A stretch of 34,544 nucleotides of DNA from JACCYQ01 sp036675565 (GTDB lineage Bacteria; Bacteroidota; Bacteroidia; Chitinophagales; Chitinophagaceae). The position numbers were made by a program, and so were the translations under genes. Positions 1-7,029 of the stretch are shown piece by piece; position 1 is the stretch's first letter, and each line of letters starts with the position of its first letter. The notes below the pieces were generated by a model. That model saw only the letters and a list, made by a program, of their open reading frames with translations, had not been told where the DNA came from and searched no databases. The DNA is taken from assembly GCA_036675565.1 (NCBI GenBank), contig JAKFER010000100.1, positions 1 through 34,544 on the forward strand, read 5' to 3'.

Positions 1-469
1 TTGAAACCTCGCTCTACAAACTAATTTCTAATCATTTGCTTTTGGGGTCGCTTTACTTCCAGAATTAATATGTCTGTAGCCTATCATCTCAGCATAAAAA
101 TAACCCTGTCTCACTTACGTTTGACAGGATCATTTTTTAATGATGTGGAGATTACCGGACAAAAGTCGAACCTTTTTGCAGACCTAAAAGCCTTAAATAC
201 TCTATTTACTTAAATTCCGAATACAGTAGAAATTCGAATTAAATGGCAGGCCTTATTGTTTATTGTGAAACCAAGGGATTCGAACCCTTACTCTTTATTA
301 TCACTAATAGATTGATAATCAAATATATGCAGGTATAAAAAATCTAAATAAATTTCCCGGTCTCTAAAATTACCATCACTCTTCGATGAGGTATGAAATT
401 ACCAATTTTTATACTCTTCCAGTAATAAACAATATGAAAAGCACTGAATCCGATCCTGTTTAATACTCC
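1..469. other. Gene-free left edge with relic sequence
   Basis: I find no convincing intact gene here. The stretch holds a tRNA 3'-end fragment (265-290) and a CCTGTC...GACAGG inverted repeat (105-110 with 123-128, 12-nt loop) followed by a T-rich run, which could be a weak terminator. From about 300 onward it may contain further unrecognisable remains of the kinase whose tail is readable at 470-594. All three frames are full of stops. Confidence 0.6.
265..290 (-). other. tRNA 3'-end fragment (T-arm plus acceptor strand)
   Basis: On the minus strand there is a perfect T-arm: stem AAGGG / CCCTT (289-285 with 277-273) closing a 7-nt loop TTCGAAT. Seven to eight bases (GGTTTCAC) follow that could be the 3' acceptor strand. 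No matching 5' acceptor strand (which would read GGTTTCA on the plus strand) appears in the next 100 bases, and no anticodon arm is convincing, so this is a fragment and not a working tRNA. Such fragments typically arise as att sites when an element integrates into a tRNA 3' end. I found no second copy in the window and no integrase. Confidence 0.55.
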
Positions 470-594
470 GGCAACTTCTTTGTGGCCAAAAGAGCTGCCG
501 AAATGCCTCTAAAATAGGCGGAGAGATAGAAGTAAAGAGCCGTCTTGGTGAAGGCACTATTTTTTTAAAGACTATTTTTAATAAACAAACTTAA
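470..594 (+). pseudogene. Relic of a histidine kinase C-terminus
   Basis: Only the end of a HATPase_c domain is readable. One frame reads GNFFVAKRAAEM (compare the G2 box and following helix, GLGLxIVxKxAELM, of kinases). After a frameshift near 508-515 the text continues GGEIEVKSRLGEGTIF and stops at 592-594. This matches the end of the intact kinase at 13814-15010 (MNGTIECNSELGKGAEF). The G1 box, H-box and PAS domain are not recognisable upstream. The broken REC-CRP gene begins 5 bp downstream, the same kinase-regulator order as in the intact pair, so the two relics look like one duplicated and decayed operon. Confidence 0.75.
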
Positions 595-598
595 CTAT

Positions 599-1653
599 AT
601 GAAATCCGTTTTGGTAATAGATGACAACCAGGATATCAGGGAAAATACCACCGAAATAATGGAACTGGCAGGCTATAAAACTTTTACTGCTGAAAATGGC
701 AAAAAAGGCGTAGAAGTGACTCTGAAAGAAAAACCCGATGTATAATTGTGTGTGACATTATGATGCCCGAACTGGACGGGTATGGTGTATTGCACTTGCT
801 TCGCAAAAATCCTGATACGCAAAATATCCCGTTTATATTTCTCACTGCAAAAACGGAAAGAGCGGATCTTAGAAAAGGAATGGAAATGGGTGCGGACGAT
901 TATGTCACCAAGCCATTCGACGAAAGTGATTTGCTGAATGCCGTTGAAATCAGGCTAAAAAAGTGGAAGTGATGCAACAAAATTATTCATTGTCCACGCA
1001 AGGCATTAATAAGTTTCTCAAAGATGTGAAAGATGCCGGTATTATCAGCCATTTGGCGGAACAATACAACATCGAAAATTACGGCAAAAAACAGCCCTTT
1101 ATCAGGAAGGTAAACACGGCCCAGGTTCCTGTATTACCTGGTAAAAGGAAAAGTAAAGAGCTTCAGAACTCATGCAGATGGAAAAGATTACATCACTGAT
1201 CTTTTCAGTGACGGGGATTTTATGGGGTATTCATCATTGATCGAGGATAAAAATTATCCTGATTCTACTATAGTGTTGGAAGACGCGGAAATTATGCAGA
1301 TACCAAAAGAAGATTTTTTACAAATGATCTATGGAGATATCAATGTCGCGGCTAAATTTATCCATATTATCACTCAAAATGTAAAAGAAAAAAAAAAGGT
1401 TACTTAATCTTGTCTACAGTTCATTACGAAAAAGAGTGGCACATGCCCTGGCAGATCTTCATAGTAAATACAATGCTGGTGATAGTAACAACGTAATTGA
1501 TATTTCAAGAGAAGACATTGCTCATTATGTTGGAACAGCTACCGAATCGTGATCAGGACATTGAGTGATTTTAAAGCAGAAAAATTGATTGAAATAAAAG
1601 AAGGTAAGATTCGCATTGCCGACGTAGAAAAATTAAAAAATATCTTGTATTAA
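599..1653 (+). pseudogene. Broken REC-CRP response regulator (multiple frameshifts)
   Basis: Joining three frames rebuilds a protein of about 350 aa co-linear with the intact regulator at 12757-13812: receiver domain (VLVIDDNQDIRENT, CDIMMPELDGYGVL, FLTAKTER, YVTKPFD), a cyclic-nucleotide-like barrel (ADGKDYITDLFSDGDFMGYS) and a CRP helix-turn-helix (DISREDIAHYVGT, then ESVIRTLSDF in another form). The reading frame is broken near 741 (TAA at 743-745), 958-962, about 1105-1150, 1390 (A-run) and 1552. Five lesions make sequencing error an unlikely explanation. The helix-turn-helix residues are nearly identical to the intact paralogue, so it once probably read the same DNA site. Confidence 0.9.
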
Positions 1654-1665
1654 TCCTGCTCAGTG

Positions 1666-2067
1666 TTACATATTTTCTCCATCGCGTTCATTCAATGTTG
1701 ATTTTACAGCAGAGAGAGTTATCTCCCGCCCATGTTCATTTTGTTTTTGCAGGCTCCATTTATCGGTCATTGTTGTTTCCAGCCAAAGTACTCCTGACTT
1801 ACGGGACACCTGTGCATTTAGTCCAAATTTTGTAAGAAATATATTTTCGAGATCCGCCACCGTTAAATCATTTTCTATGTCAATCAAACCGTTTTCCTTC
1901 AGACCTGCCATCTTTAAGGTGATTGACTGAGACAAATGTTTTTTTATACTAAGAGCGGGATCAGTAGTATCCCGTTTATAAAATTCAAGTTTCAAAAAAG
2001 GGTATTTGCTGTTGAAACTCTGCTGCACCTCATGTAGCGTTTTGTCTTTTGAAATAAACAAAAACAT
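1666..2067 (-). CDS. Conserved hypothetical protein, 133 aa
   Basis: I do not recognise a named domain. The product is a soluble alpha/beta-looking protein without a signal peptide or membrane segment, beginning MFLFISKDKTLHEVQQSFN. The middle third is rich in alternating charged and hydrophobic residues, and the end (LTEFGLNAQVS-like region, then LWLETTMTDKWSLQKQN) suggests a small beta-sheet. The ATG at 2067 lies about 22 nt downstream of the inferred start point of a divergent promoter that carries the shared palindromic operator (2096-2164). It converges on the broken REC-CRP gene, with 12 bp between stops. Promoter membership argues that it belongs to the same stress regulon as the usp and hsp20 genes. 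Confidence 0.75.
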   Translation of the reverse strand: MFLFISKDKTLHEVQQSFNSKYPFLKLEFYKRDTTDPALSIKKHLSQSITLKMAGLKENGLIDIENDLTVADLENIFLTKFGLNAQVSRKSGVLWLETTMTDKWSLQKQNEHGREITLSAVKSTLNERDGENM

Positions 2068-2095
2068 AATTAAATATTTAGGGTAATTATTACCA

Positions 2096-2164
2096 CAAAC
2101 TTAGCCTGGAACAAGGCAGCAGTAAGTGACCTGCAAGGATTACCAACCTGATCTTCATCAGGTT
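2096..2164. promoter_or_regulatory. Divergent promoter with palindromic operator, site 1
   Basis: AACCTGATcttcATCAGGTT (2145-2164) is a perfect 8+8 bp palindrome with a 4-nt centre. On the minus strand a TAAGTTTG -7 box lies at 2103-2096, its first base 51.5 bp from the palindrome centre, ahead of the 133-aa gene. On the plus strand a weaker TGAATTTA begins at 2184, exactly 29.5 bp from the centre, ahead of the small membrane gene. Both spacings recur at other sites in this window. Confidence 0.75.
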
Positions 2165-2215
2165 AATATAGTCACTAAAATCATGAATTTATCGATGCAA
2201 CTCATAATTGCCGCA

Positions 2216-2469
2216 ATGATTAACAAGCATTTTTACAGTCTAAATTTACAACTGATGGAAATGTTTCAACAGCCCTTGGGAACCATAGACCTTCGTGTTA
2301 AAACCAAAAAAAGATCACCGGGCTTATCGTAATTGCTGCAATGGGAATCTCGCTTGTTACTAACCTTGCCGTATTACCTACCAGGATAACAATCCCGGTA
2401 TTTTTTCTTAGTCTTTTGATTAACCTGGTTGTTATCACGAACTGTATCATAACTCTTGATATGCTCTGA
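2216..2469 (+). pseudogene. Small two-TM membrane protein, frameshifted at an A7 run
   Basis: The frame from ATG 2216 reads MINKHFYSLNLQLMEMF..., runs through IDLRVKTKK and meets stop shortly after the seven-A run at 2306-2312. Shifting back one base gives a coherent continuation KITGLIVIAAMGISLV and a second hydrophobic stretch (ITIPVFFLSLLINLVV), stopping at 2467-2469. The whole would be an 84-aa protein with two membrane segments, 5 bp ahead of the next lipoprotein gene. Given the decayed neighbours this is probably a pseudogene, but a slippery-run frameshift or a sequencing error in the homopolymer cannot be excluded. I do not know the family. The start is uncertain (2183 and 2195 are also in frame). 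Confidence 0.55.
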
Positions 2470-2474
2470 ATATT

Positions 2475-3110
2475 ATGAAACTGACAATAGTTTGTTTTCT
2501 GCTAACTACATTATCCTGCTGTTCTTCCAACCGTATCATCACTGTTTGGAAAGCAGATTCACGCTACAAAACAGAATTCAACCAGGTATTGGTAGTCGCT
2601 ATCTTGCCGGAGGAAGATAGTATATTAAGAAAACAGATAGAAAATGATGCGACGATAAACCTCAAAAAACTTGGTTACCCTTCTATTTCTGCTCTCGAAC
2701 ATTTCGGAGCAAAGGGTCTCGCCGATATGGGAGAAGAAGCAACTTATATTAAACTATGCAATAGCGGCATAGACTTCGTTTTAACCATAGCATTTGTTTA
2801 TAAAACAAAAGAAAAATCTTACGGTAGCGATGGGTCTATGCTTTATCCTGGCAGCTATTATTATGACCGTATCTGGAGCTATAAAAATAAATTATCCGAT
2901 GAAAACAATAACTCAACGGAATGTTTTTACGAAAGTGTTTTGTTTGACCTGGCTACCCTGCAGGCTCAATCCGTTTTTCGTACACATCAATTTGATGAAA
3001 CCCAAAAAACAAATACCAGCAATGAACTCACAACACGCCTGGTAAAGAAAATGCTGAAAGAAAAAGTCCTTACAAACCATATTCCTCGGGCAGCTCTCAA
3101 ACCATTTTAG
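2475..3110 (+). CDS. Lipoprotein, DUF4136-like, 211 aa
   Basis: The N-terminus MKLTIVCFLLTTLSCCSSN is a lipoprotein signal peptide with the acylated Cys at residue 15 or 16, so the mature protein should be membrane-anchored in the envelope. The body (SRYKTEFNQVLVVAILPEED, then a region resembling a paired TolB-N-like alpha/beta fold) has the layout of DUF4136-type lipoproteins. The assignment is by general pattern only and the function is unknown. Residues 115-150 are rich in Tyr, Ser and Asn. It follows the frameshifted membrane gene by 5 bp and so is probably cotranscribed from the operator at 2145-2164. Confidence 0.75.
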   Translation: MKLTIVCFLLTTLSCCSSNRIITVWKADSRYKTEFNQVLVVAILPEEDSILRKQIENDATINLKKLGYPSISALEHFGAKGLADMGEEATYIKLCNSGIDFVLTIAFVYKTKEKSYGSDGSMLYPGSYYYDRIWSYKNKLSDENNNSTECFYESVLFDLATLQAQSVFRTHQFDETQKTNTSNELTTRLVKKMLKEKVLTNHIPRAALKPF

Positions 3111-3188
3111 CAGCTTGTTGCACACAAACTATTTTAATAAAAGACAGCCTATCAGTGGTTTTATTGCTTGAGTACAATCAGGCTATTG

Positions 3189-3233
3189 CCTGACAGGTAT
3201 CATTGAAATAGGTAGTCTCTGGGAATAGCTTTG
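3189..3233 (+). promoter_or_regulatory. Operator/promoter site 2, upstream of usp
   Basis: CCTGACaggtATCATT (3189-3204) lies with its centre 29.5 bp before TAGCTTTG (3226-3233), a perfect TAnnTTTG box. The ATG at 3248 is 14 bp beyond the box, implying a very short leader. Another inverted repeat, TCAGGCtattGCCTGA (3178-3193), overlaps the left half of the site. Confidence 0.8.
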
Positions 3234-3247
3234 ATAAAAAATAAATC

Positions 3248-4087
3248 ATGGAAAAAATATTAATAGCTATTGACGCCGTTAACCTCAATATGCCGGCATT
3301 AGACTTTGCCTGTTATATCGGAAGATTAACTAATTCAAAAGTAACAGGTGTGTTCCTCGAAAACCTGGTAGCCGATGAAAAACCTGTTTTGAAAAAAGCA
3401 TATGGCACCCGATACCTGGAATGGGATATAGATGAATCTTCAACGCAGTACCAGGATAAACAGCAATTGATTGAAAAAAACATTTCACTTTTTAAAGAAG
3501 CTTGCGAAAAAAGGTCGGTCAGGTGTAATATACACCGTGATCGGGGTACACCAGCCCATGAAATTATAAATGAAAGTAGATATGCAGACTTGATAATAAC
3601 AGATGCTTCTACTTCATTCAATAAAAGGTATGAAGGTATGCCTACTGAATTTGAAAAAGATATATTGAAAGAAGCGGAATGCCCGGTTATCGTTGCTCCT
3701 CAAAATTTTGACGGCGTTGATGAAATAATTTTCGCGTACAATAGCAGTAAATCCGCTGCTTTTGCCATAAAACAATTTACTTACCTGTTTCCGGAGTTTG
3801 ATGACAGGAAAATTACTGTGCTCCAGGTAAACAAGGAGGGTGAATGGGCCGACCATGACAAATACAATTTGAGAGAATGGCTGCAGAACCGTTATTCAGC
3901 CATTGGATTTGAGGCAGTGAAAGGCGATGCAGAAGATAAATTGTTTGATTATTTACTTAAAAGAAAAAATGCATTTGTAGTTATGGGAGCTTACGGAAGA
4001 AACAGTGTATCGAGATTTTTCAAACCGAGCCATGCCGACCTGCTTATTAAAACCATCACCCAGCCGATTTTCATTTCACATTATTAA
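3248..4087 (+). CDS. Universal stress protein, tandem UspA domains
   Basis: At 279 aa it is about twice the length of a single UspA, and two domains can be seen: residues 1-155 (MEKILIAIDAVNLNMPALDFA start, ending CPVIVAPQNF) and 160-279 (EIIFAYNSSKSAAFAIKQF, ending QPIFISHY). The nucleotide-binding motif G-2x-G-9x-G(S/T) is imperfect: domain 2 has MGAYGRNSVSRFFKPS, with Pro where Gly is usual, so ATP binding is doubtful. Usp proteins are cytoplasmic survival factors in starvation and hypoxia. It heads a cluster (3248-6900) of a second Usp, DUF1003 and small membrane proteins behind operator site 2. Confidence 0.93.
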   Translation: MEKILIAIDAVNLNMPALDFACYIGRLTNSKVTGVFLENLVADEKPVLKKAYGTRYLEWDIDESSTQYQDKQQLIEKNISLFKEACEKRSVRCNIHRDRGTPAHEIINESRYADLIITDASTSFNKRYEGMPTEFEKDILKEAECPVIVAPQNFDGVDEIIFAYNSSKSAAFAIKQFTYLFPEFDDRKITVLQVNKEGEWADHDKYNLREWLQNRYSAIGFEAVKGDAEDKLFDYLLKRKNAFVVMGAYGRNSVSRFFKPSHADLLIKTITQPIFISHY

Positions 4088-4125
4088 AAATATCTCCTTC
4101 ATTTTAATAAAAACAATACGCTGAT

Positions 4126-4962
4126 ATGAAAAAAATTATAGCGGCTTTTGATGGTTTAAAATTCTCTGTGAGTACAAGAGACTATGCGATCCAAATAGCC
4201 CAAAAAAACGATGCTCACCTGGTAGGTGTTTTTTTGGATGATCATAACAGTTATAGAATCTATGATCTCATTCATGAAAAAGGAGGTTTGATCGGAGCAG
4301 CAAAAAGAAAATTGGATAAAAAAGACACCAAAGCAAGAGCCATTGCTGTTAAAAGTTTTGAAACAGCTTGCCAGGAAACAGGCCTGAATTATACTATACA
4401 TCATGATCGAAGCGTAGCCATACAGGAATTATTACTCGAAAGCATTTATGCAGATCTTCTTGTGATTGACAGCCGGGAAACTGCTACCAACTATCCTGAA
4501 AAAGTTCCGACGGAGTTTATACGTGACTTGCTTTCTAATGTACAATGCCCTGTGCTGGTTGTTCCCCATTTATTTAAACCCATCAGCAAGTTGGTTTTAT
4601 TGTATGACGGAGAACCCTCTTGCGTACATGCCATAAAAATGTTCAGCTATACATTGCCTTCATTAAAGTTCTATCCAACTGAAGTTATATCAGTAAATGA
4701 TTCGAAGCAATCGTTGCATATGCCCGAAAACAAATTGATGAAGGAATTCATGAAAAGACATTTCCCTAAAGCCACATATACTGTCCTGAAAGGTTTAGCG
4801 GAGCAGCAGATCGTGGATTATCTCAAAAAACAGAAAGAAACACCTCTCGTCATATTAGGAGCTTACCGTCGGGGAATAGTTTCACGTTGGTTCCGTGCCA
4901 GTATGGCTGATGTATTAATGAGGGACCTGAAGCTTCCATTATTTATTGCCCATAACAAATAA
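4126..4962 (+). CDS. Universal stress protein, tandem UspA domains
   Basis: A 278-aa paralogue of the preceding gene, 38 bp downstream, with the same two-domain plan: residues 1-150 (KKIIAAFDGLKFSVSTRDYA to CPVLVVPHLF) and 155-278 (KLVLLYDGEPSCVHAIKMFS to KLPLFIAHNK). In the second domain the nucleotide motif is LGAYRRGIVSRWFRAS: the second Gly is Arg and the last Gly is Ala, so it is even less likely to bind ATP than its neighbour. Tandem unequal copies suggest a duplication followed by divergence. It probably shares the promoter at 3189-3233, because there is no operator or clear -7 box in the gap. Confidence 0.93.
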   Translation: MKKIIAAFDGLKFSVSTRDYAIQIAQKNDAHLVGVFLDDHNSYRIYDLIHEKGGLIGAAKRKLDKKDTKARAIAVKSFETACQETGLNYTIHHDRSVAIQELLLESIYADLLVIDSRETATNYPEKVPTEFIRDLLSNVQCPVLVVPHLFKPISKLVLLYDGEPSCVHAIKMFSYTLPSLKFYPTEVISVNDSKQSLHMPENKLMKEFMKRHFPKATYTVLKGLAEQQIVDYLKKQKETPLVILGAYRRGIVSRWFRASMADVLMRDLKLPLFIAHNK

Positions 4963-4965
4963 TGT

Positions 4966-5505
4966 ATGTTAAGAGAAAAATTAGACCAGCTTCTTCTTAC
5001 GGAAAATGATCAGCTTAAAAAACTGAACTCTATAGTTGTAAAATCCATAGAAGAAGAAAAATTAATATCTCAAAAACTGTATGAGTTGGATGAAAAAAAT
5101 CCGGCTTTCAGTAGTAAAATAGCGGATTCTGTAGCGGCTTTCGGTGGAAGCTGGAAATTTATCCTTTCATTTATAGCATTCCTTGTGATATGGATGATCA
5201 TTAATGTTTTGATATTGCAAAAACCTTTCGATCCTTTTCCATTTATTCTACTCAACTTATTCCTATCAGCCATCGCCGCTGTTCAGGCACCTATCATCAT
5301 GATGAGCCAGAACCGGAAAGAGGATAAGGATCGTCAGCGTGCTACCAGCGATTACCTCATCAACCTCAAAGCAGAGATAGAAGTCCGTAACCTGCACCAG
5401 AAAATCGACTTGCTGATGTCGGAACAGATGCAAACATTATTTGAGATTCAGAAAGAACAGATGGAACTGATGGAAGAAATAAAAGTAGTACTAAAAAAAC
5501 AGTGA
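4966..5505 (+). CDS. DUF1003 membrane protein
   Basis: The 179-aa product has the DUF1003 signature: FGGSWKFI at residues 60-67, a first membrane helix (ILSFIAFLVIWMIINVLIL), FDPFPFILLNLFLSAIAAVQ forming the second helix, APIIMMSQNRKEDKDR, then DYLINLKAEIEVRNLHQKID. Both ends are predicted helical and cytoplasmic, and the last 45 residues (heptads of Met, Leu and Glu) look like a coiled coil. The biochemical role of the family is unknown. It starts 3 bp after the usp stop, so translation is probably coupled to that gene. Confidence 0.93.
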   Translation: MLREKLDQLLLTENDQLKKLNSIVVKSIEEEKLISQKLYELDEKNPAFSSKIADSVAAFGGSWKFILSFIAFLVIWMIINVLILQKPFDPFPFILLNLFLSAIAAVQAPIIMMSQNRKEDKDRQRATSDYLINLKAEIEVRNLHQKIDLLMSEQMQTLFEIQKEQMELMEEIKVVLKKQ

Positions 5506-5549
5506 TTGTAGTATTGTCAGCACAAACAATAACTATATAAATAAGTTTT

Positions 5550-5714
5550 ATGAAACTAAACAAAGAATGGCATCTTTCTCACCCCATGCCAAAAAACCCC
5601 ACACTTGAGCAGCGTATAGAGTGGCATATCGAACATGGCAAACATTGCCAATGCCGGGAAATGCCTGCGAAACTGAGAACAGAAATAAAAAAAAGAAACA
5701 TCAAACTAAAATGA
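5550..5714 (+). CDS. Small conserved Cys/His protein, 54 aa
   Basis: This short ORF reads MKLNKEWHLSHPMPKNPT, then LEQRIEWHIEHGKHCQCREM and a basic tail. It is strongly hydrophilic, with W-H-x-x-H, a W-H-x-x-H-x-x-H-C-x-C cluster and a PMPKNPT motif, a pattern I associate with a widespread small hypothetical protein in Bacteroidota and Proteobacteria. The His/Cys cluster could bind a metal (inference). It lies 44 bp after the DUF1003 gene, and its stop at 5712-5714 is one base before the ATG of the next gene (5716), so it sits firmly inside the operon. Confidence 0.8.
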   Translation: MKLNKEWHLSHPMPKNPTLEQRIEWHIEHGKHCQCREMPAKLRTEIKKRNIKLK

Positions 5715-5715
5715 G

Positions 5716-6207
5716 ATGAAAGGTTTGGACAATGAGCTATATATAATTCTGCTTACTATCTCCAATGCTGTAGCCATACTGCAATTGATAGCTGCGATAA
5801 AATGGCCTCGCATCGCAAGGTTCTCTTTTTTCCTTTTGTTTGCATGGGCAAGCTGGACAAACTGGATTGAATCGCAACTGACGCCACAGTTTTATCTTGA
5901 TTATGCCGATCTTACATGGAGCGACGGATACAGGAATTTTATTAAAGGATGGTTTAGTCAGCATATACAATTAGCCGTCGGCCTCATTGCTACCTGCCAG
6001 GGATTGATTGCCATTTCCATGCTGCTGAAAGGTTGGATATTCCGGATCGGATCAATCGGTGCTATTATTTTCCTGCTTGCAATCCTGCCATTTGGAGTTG
6101 GTTCCGGTTTTCCGTGCACAGCCATTATGGCTGCAGCTATCATTGTTCTATTAAAAAAACACAACAACGAATTTATCTGGCAAAAGAATCATCTTGTTGG
6201 AGCGTAG
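5716..6207 (+). CDS. Four-TM membrane protein, unknown
   Basis: The 163-aa product has about four hydrophobic helices: residues 8-28 (LYIILLTISNAVAILQLIAA), 33-48 (ARFSFFLLFAWASW), 82-102 (QLAVGLIATCQGLIAISMLL) and 108-146 (two closely spaced segments around LLAILPFGVGSGFPCTAIM). A short external-looking loop, PQFYLDYADLTWSDGYRNF, separates the pairs. I recognise no named family with confidence; the layout recalls small DoxX-like membrane proteins. It begins one base after the stop of the 54-aa gene. A Cys in the GSGFPCTA motif is paralleled by GLPCPTT in the next gene. Confidence 0.75.
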   Translation: MKGLDNELYIILLTISNAVAILQLIAAIKWPRIARFSFFLLFAWASWTNWIESQLTPQFYLDYADLTWSDGYRNFIKGWFSQHIQLAVGLIATCQGLIAISMLLKGWIFRIGSIGAIIFLLAILPFGVGSGFPCTAIMAAAIIVLLKKHNNEFIWQKNHLVGA

Positions 6208-6249
6208 AGCCATTGCCCGGAAAAGAACTGACATCAAACTTATTGATCT

Positions 6250-6900
6250 ATGAAACCTCCGTTTACAACCGAAGAATTCCTGAGGGTTTTTGAAAGGTAT
6301 AATCTTACTGTGTGGCCAATGCAATATATCTTCATTCTGATGGCCGTTGCGGCAATATTCCTGGCGGTACGGAAATCTGCTTATTCAGGAAGATTAATCA
6401 CCCTTATTTTATCTATCTTCTGGCTATGGATGGGAGCTGTATATCATATCTCCTTTTTTACAATTATCAATAAAGCTGCTTATATATTTGGAGCTGTATT
6501 TATTGTCCAGGGTGCCTTATTTTTATTTGCGGGCATTTTGAGAAATCGGCTCTCCTTTACATTCAAAAATAATATTTATGGAATAACAGGTGTAATTCTT
6601 ATGGTGTTTGCTTTATTATTATACCCCCTGATTTGTTATCGCCTGGATCATATTTACCCCTTCTCTCCTACTTTTGGCCTGCCATGCCCGACAACTATTT
6701 TTACATTCGGAATGCTGCTGTGGGCGGACCATAAATTTCCGGGATATCTTTTTATCATCCCCTTATTGTGGTCTGCAATAGGTTTTACAGCTTCATTTTC
6801 TTTAGGCATGAAAGAAGATGTTGGGTTGCTGATAAGCGGAATAATAACAGTTTCATTGATTTTGCTAAAATATAAAAGAACAAAAATCATGAAAATTTAA
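6250..6900 (+). CDS. DUF6064-type multi-pass membrane protein
   Basis: The 216-aa product begins MKPPFTTEEFLRVFERYN, a soluble N-terminal motif (F-T-x-E-x-F-x-x-V-F-x-x-Y-N-x-x-V-W-P) followed by six or seven hydrophobic helices. This is how I recognise DUF6064. The segment TFGLPCPTTIFTFGMLLW, near residues 139-156, is the most conserved-looking part. The function is unknown. Start 6250 lies 42 bp after the previous stop, and it is the last gene before operator site 3, so it probably ends the operon that begins at 3248. Confidence 0.78.
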   Translation: MKPPFTTEEFLRVFERYNLTVWPMQYIFILMAVAAIFLAVRKSAYSGRLITLILSIFWLWMGAVYHISFFTIINKAAYIFGAVFIVQGALFLFAGILRNRLSFTFKNNIYGITGVILMVFALLLYPLICYRLDHIYPFSPTFGLPCPTTIFTFGMLLWADHKFPGYLFIIPLLWSAIGFTASFSLGMKEDVGLLISGIITVSLILLKYKRTKIMKI

Positions 6901-6949
6901 TTATATATTCCTTAAAAACCTGATTAGACAAGGAACGGCGAAGCAAACA

Positions 6950-7016
6950 CCTGAGATATATCATCAGCCTTAGTGATTGGTCTCAATAACCAGTTGCGAC
7001 TCTAAAAATATTTTTG
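6950..7016 (+). promoter_or_regulatory. Operator/promoter site 3, upstream of PLD-family gene
   Basis: CCTGAGatatATCATC (6950-6965) has one departure from the consensus (G for Y). Its centre is exactly 51.5 bp before TATTTTTG (7009-7016), a perfect TAnnTTTG box. The ATG follows at 7030, so the leader would be about 7 nt. Confidence 0.7.
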
Positions 7017-7029
7017 TAAAAAAAGTGTT

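Noticed and set aside
265..360. A complete tRNA on the minus strand.
   Set aside because: No anticodon stem-loop with a usable anticodon, no D-arm and no matching 5' acceptor strand.
2126..2182. In-frame extension of the small membrane gene to 2126.
   Set aside because: It would run through the perfect palindrome and the inferred promoter; ATG 2216 fits the promoter better.
3178..3193. Inverted repeat TCAGGCtattGCCTGA as a terminator of the lipoprotein gene.
   Set aside because: It has no T-run and overlaps operator site 2; more likely part of regulation or chance.
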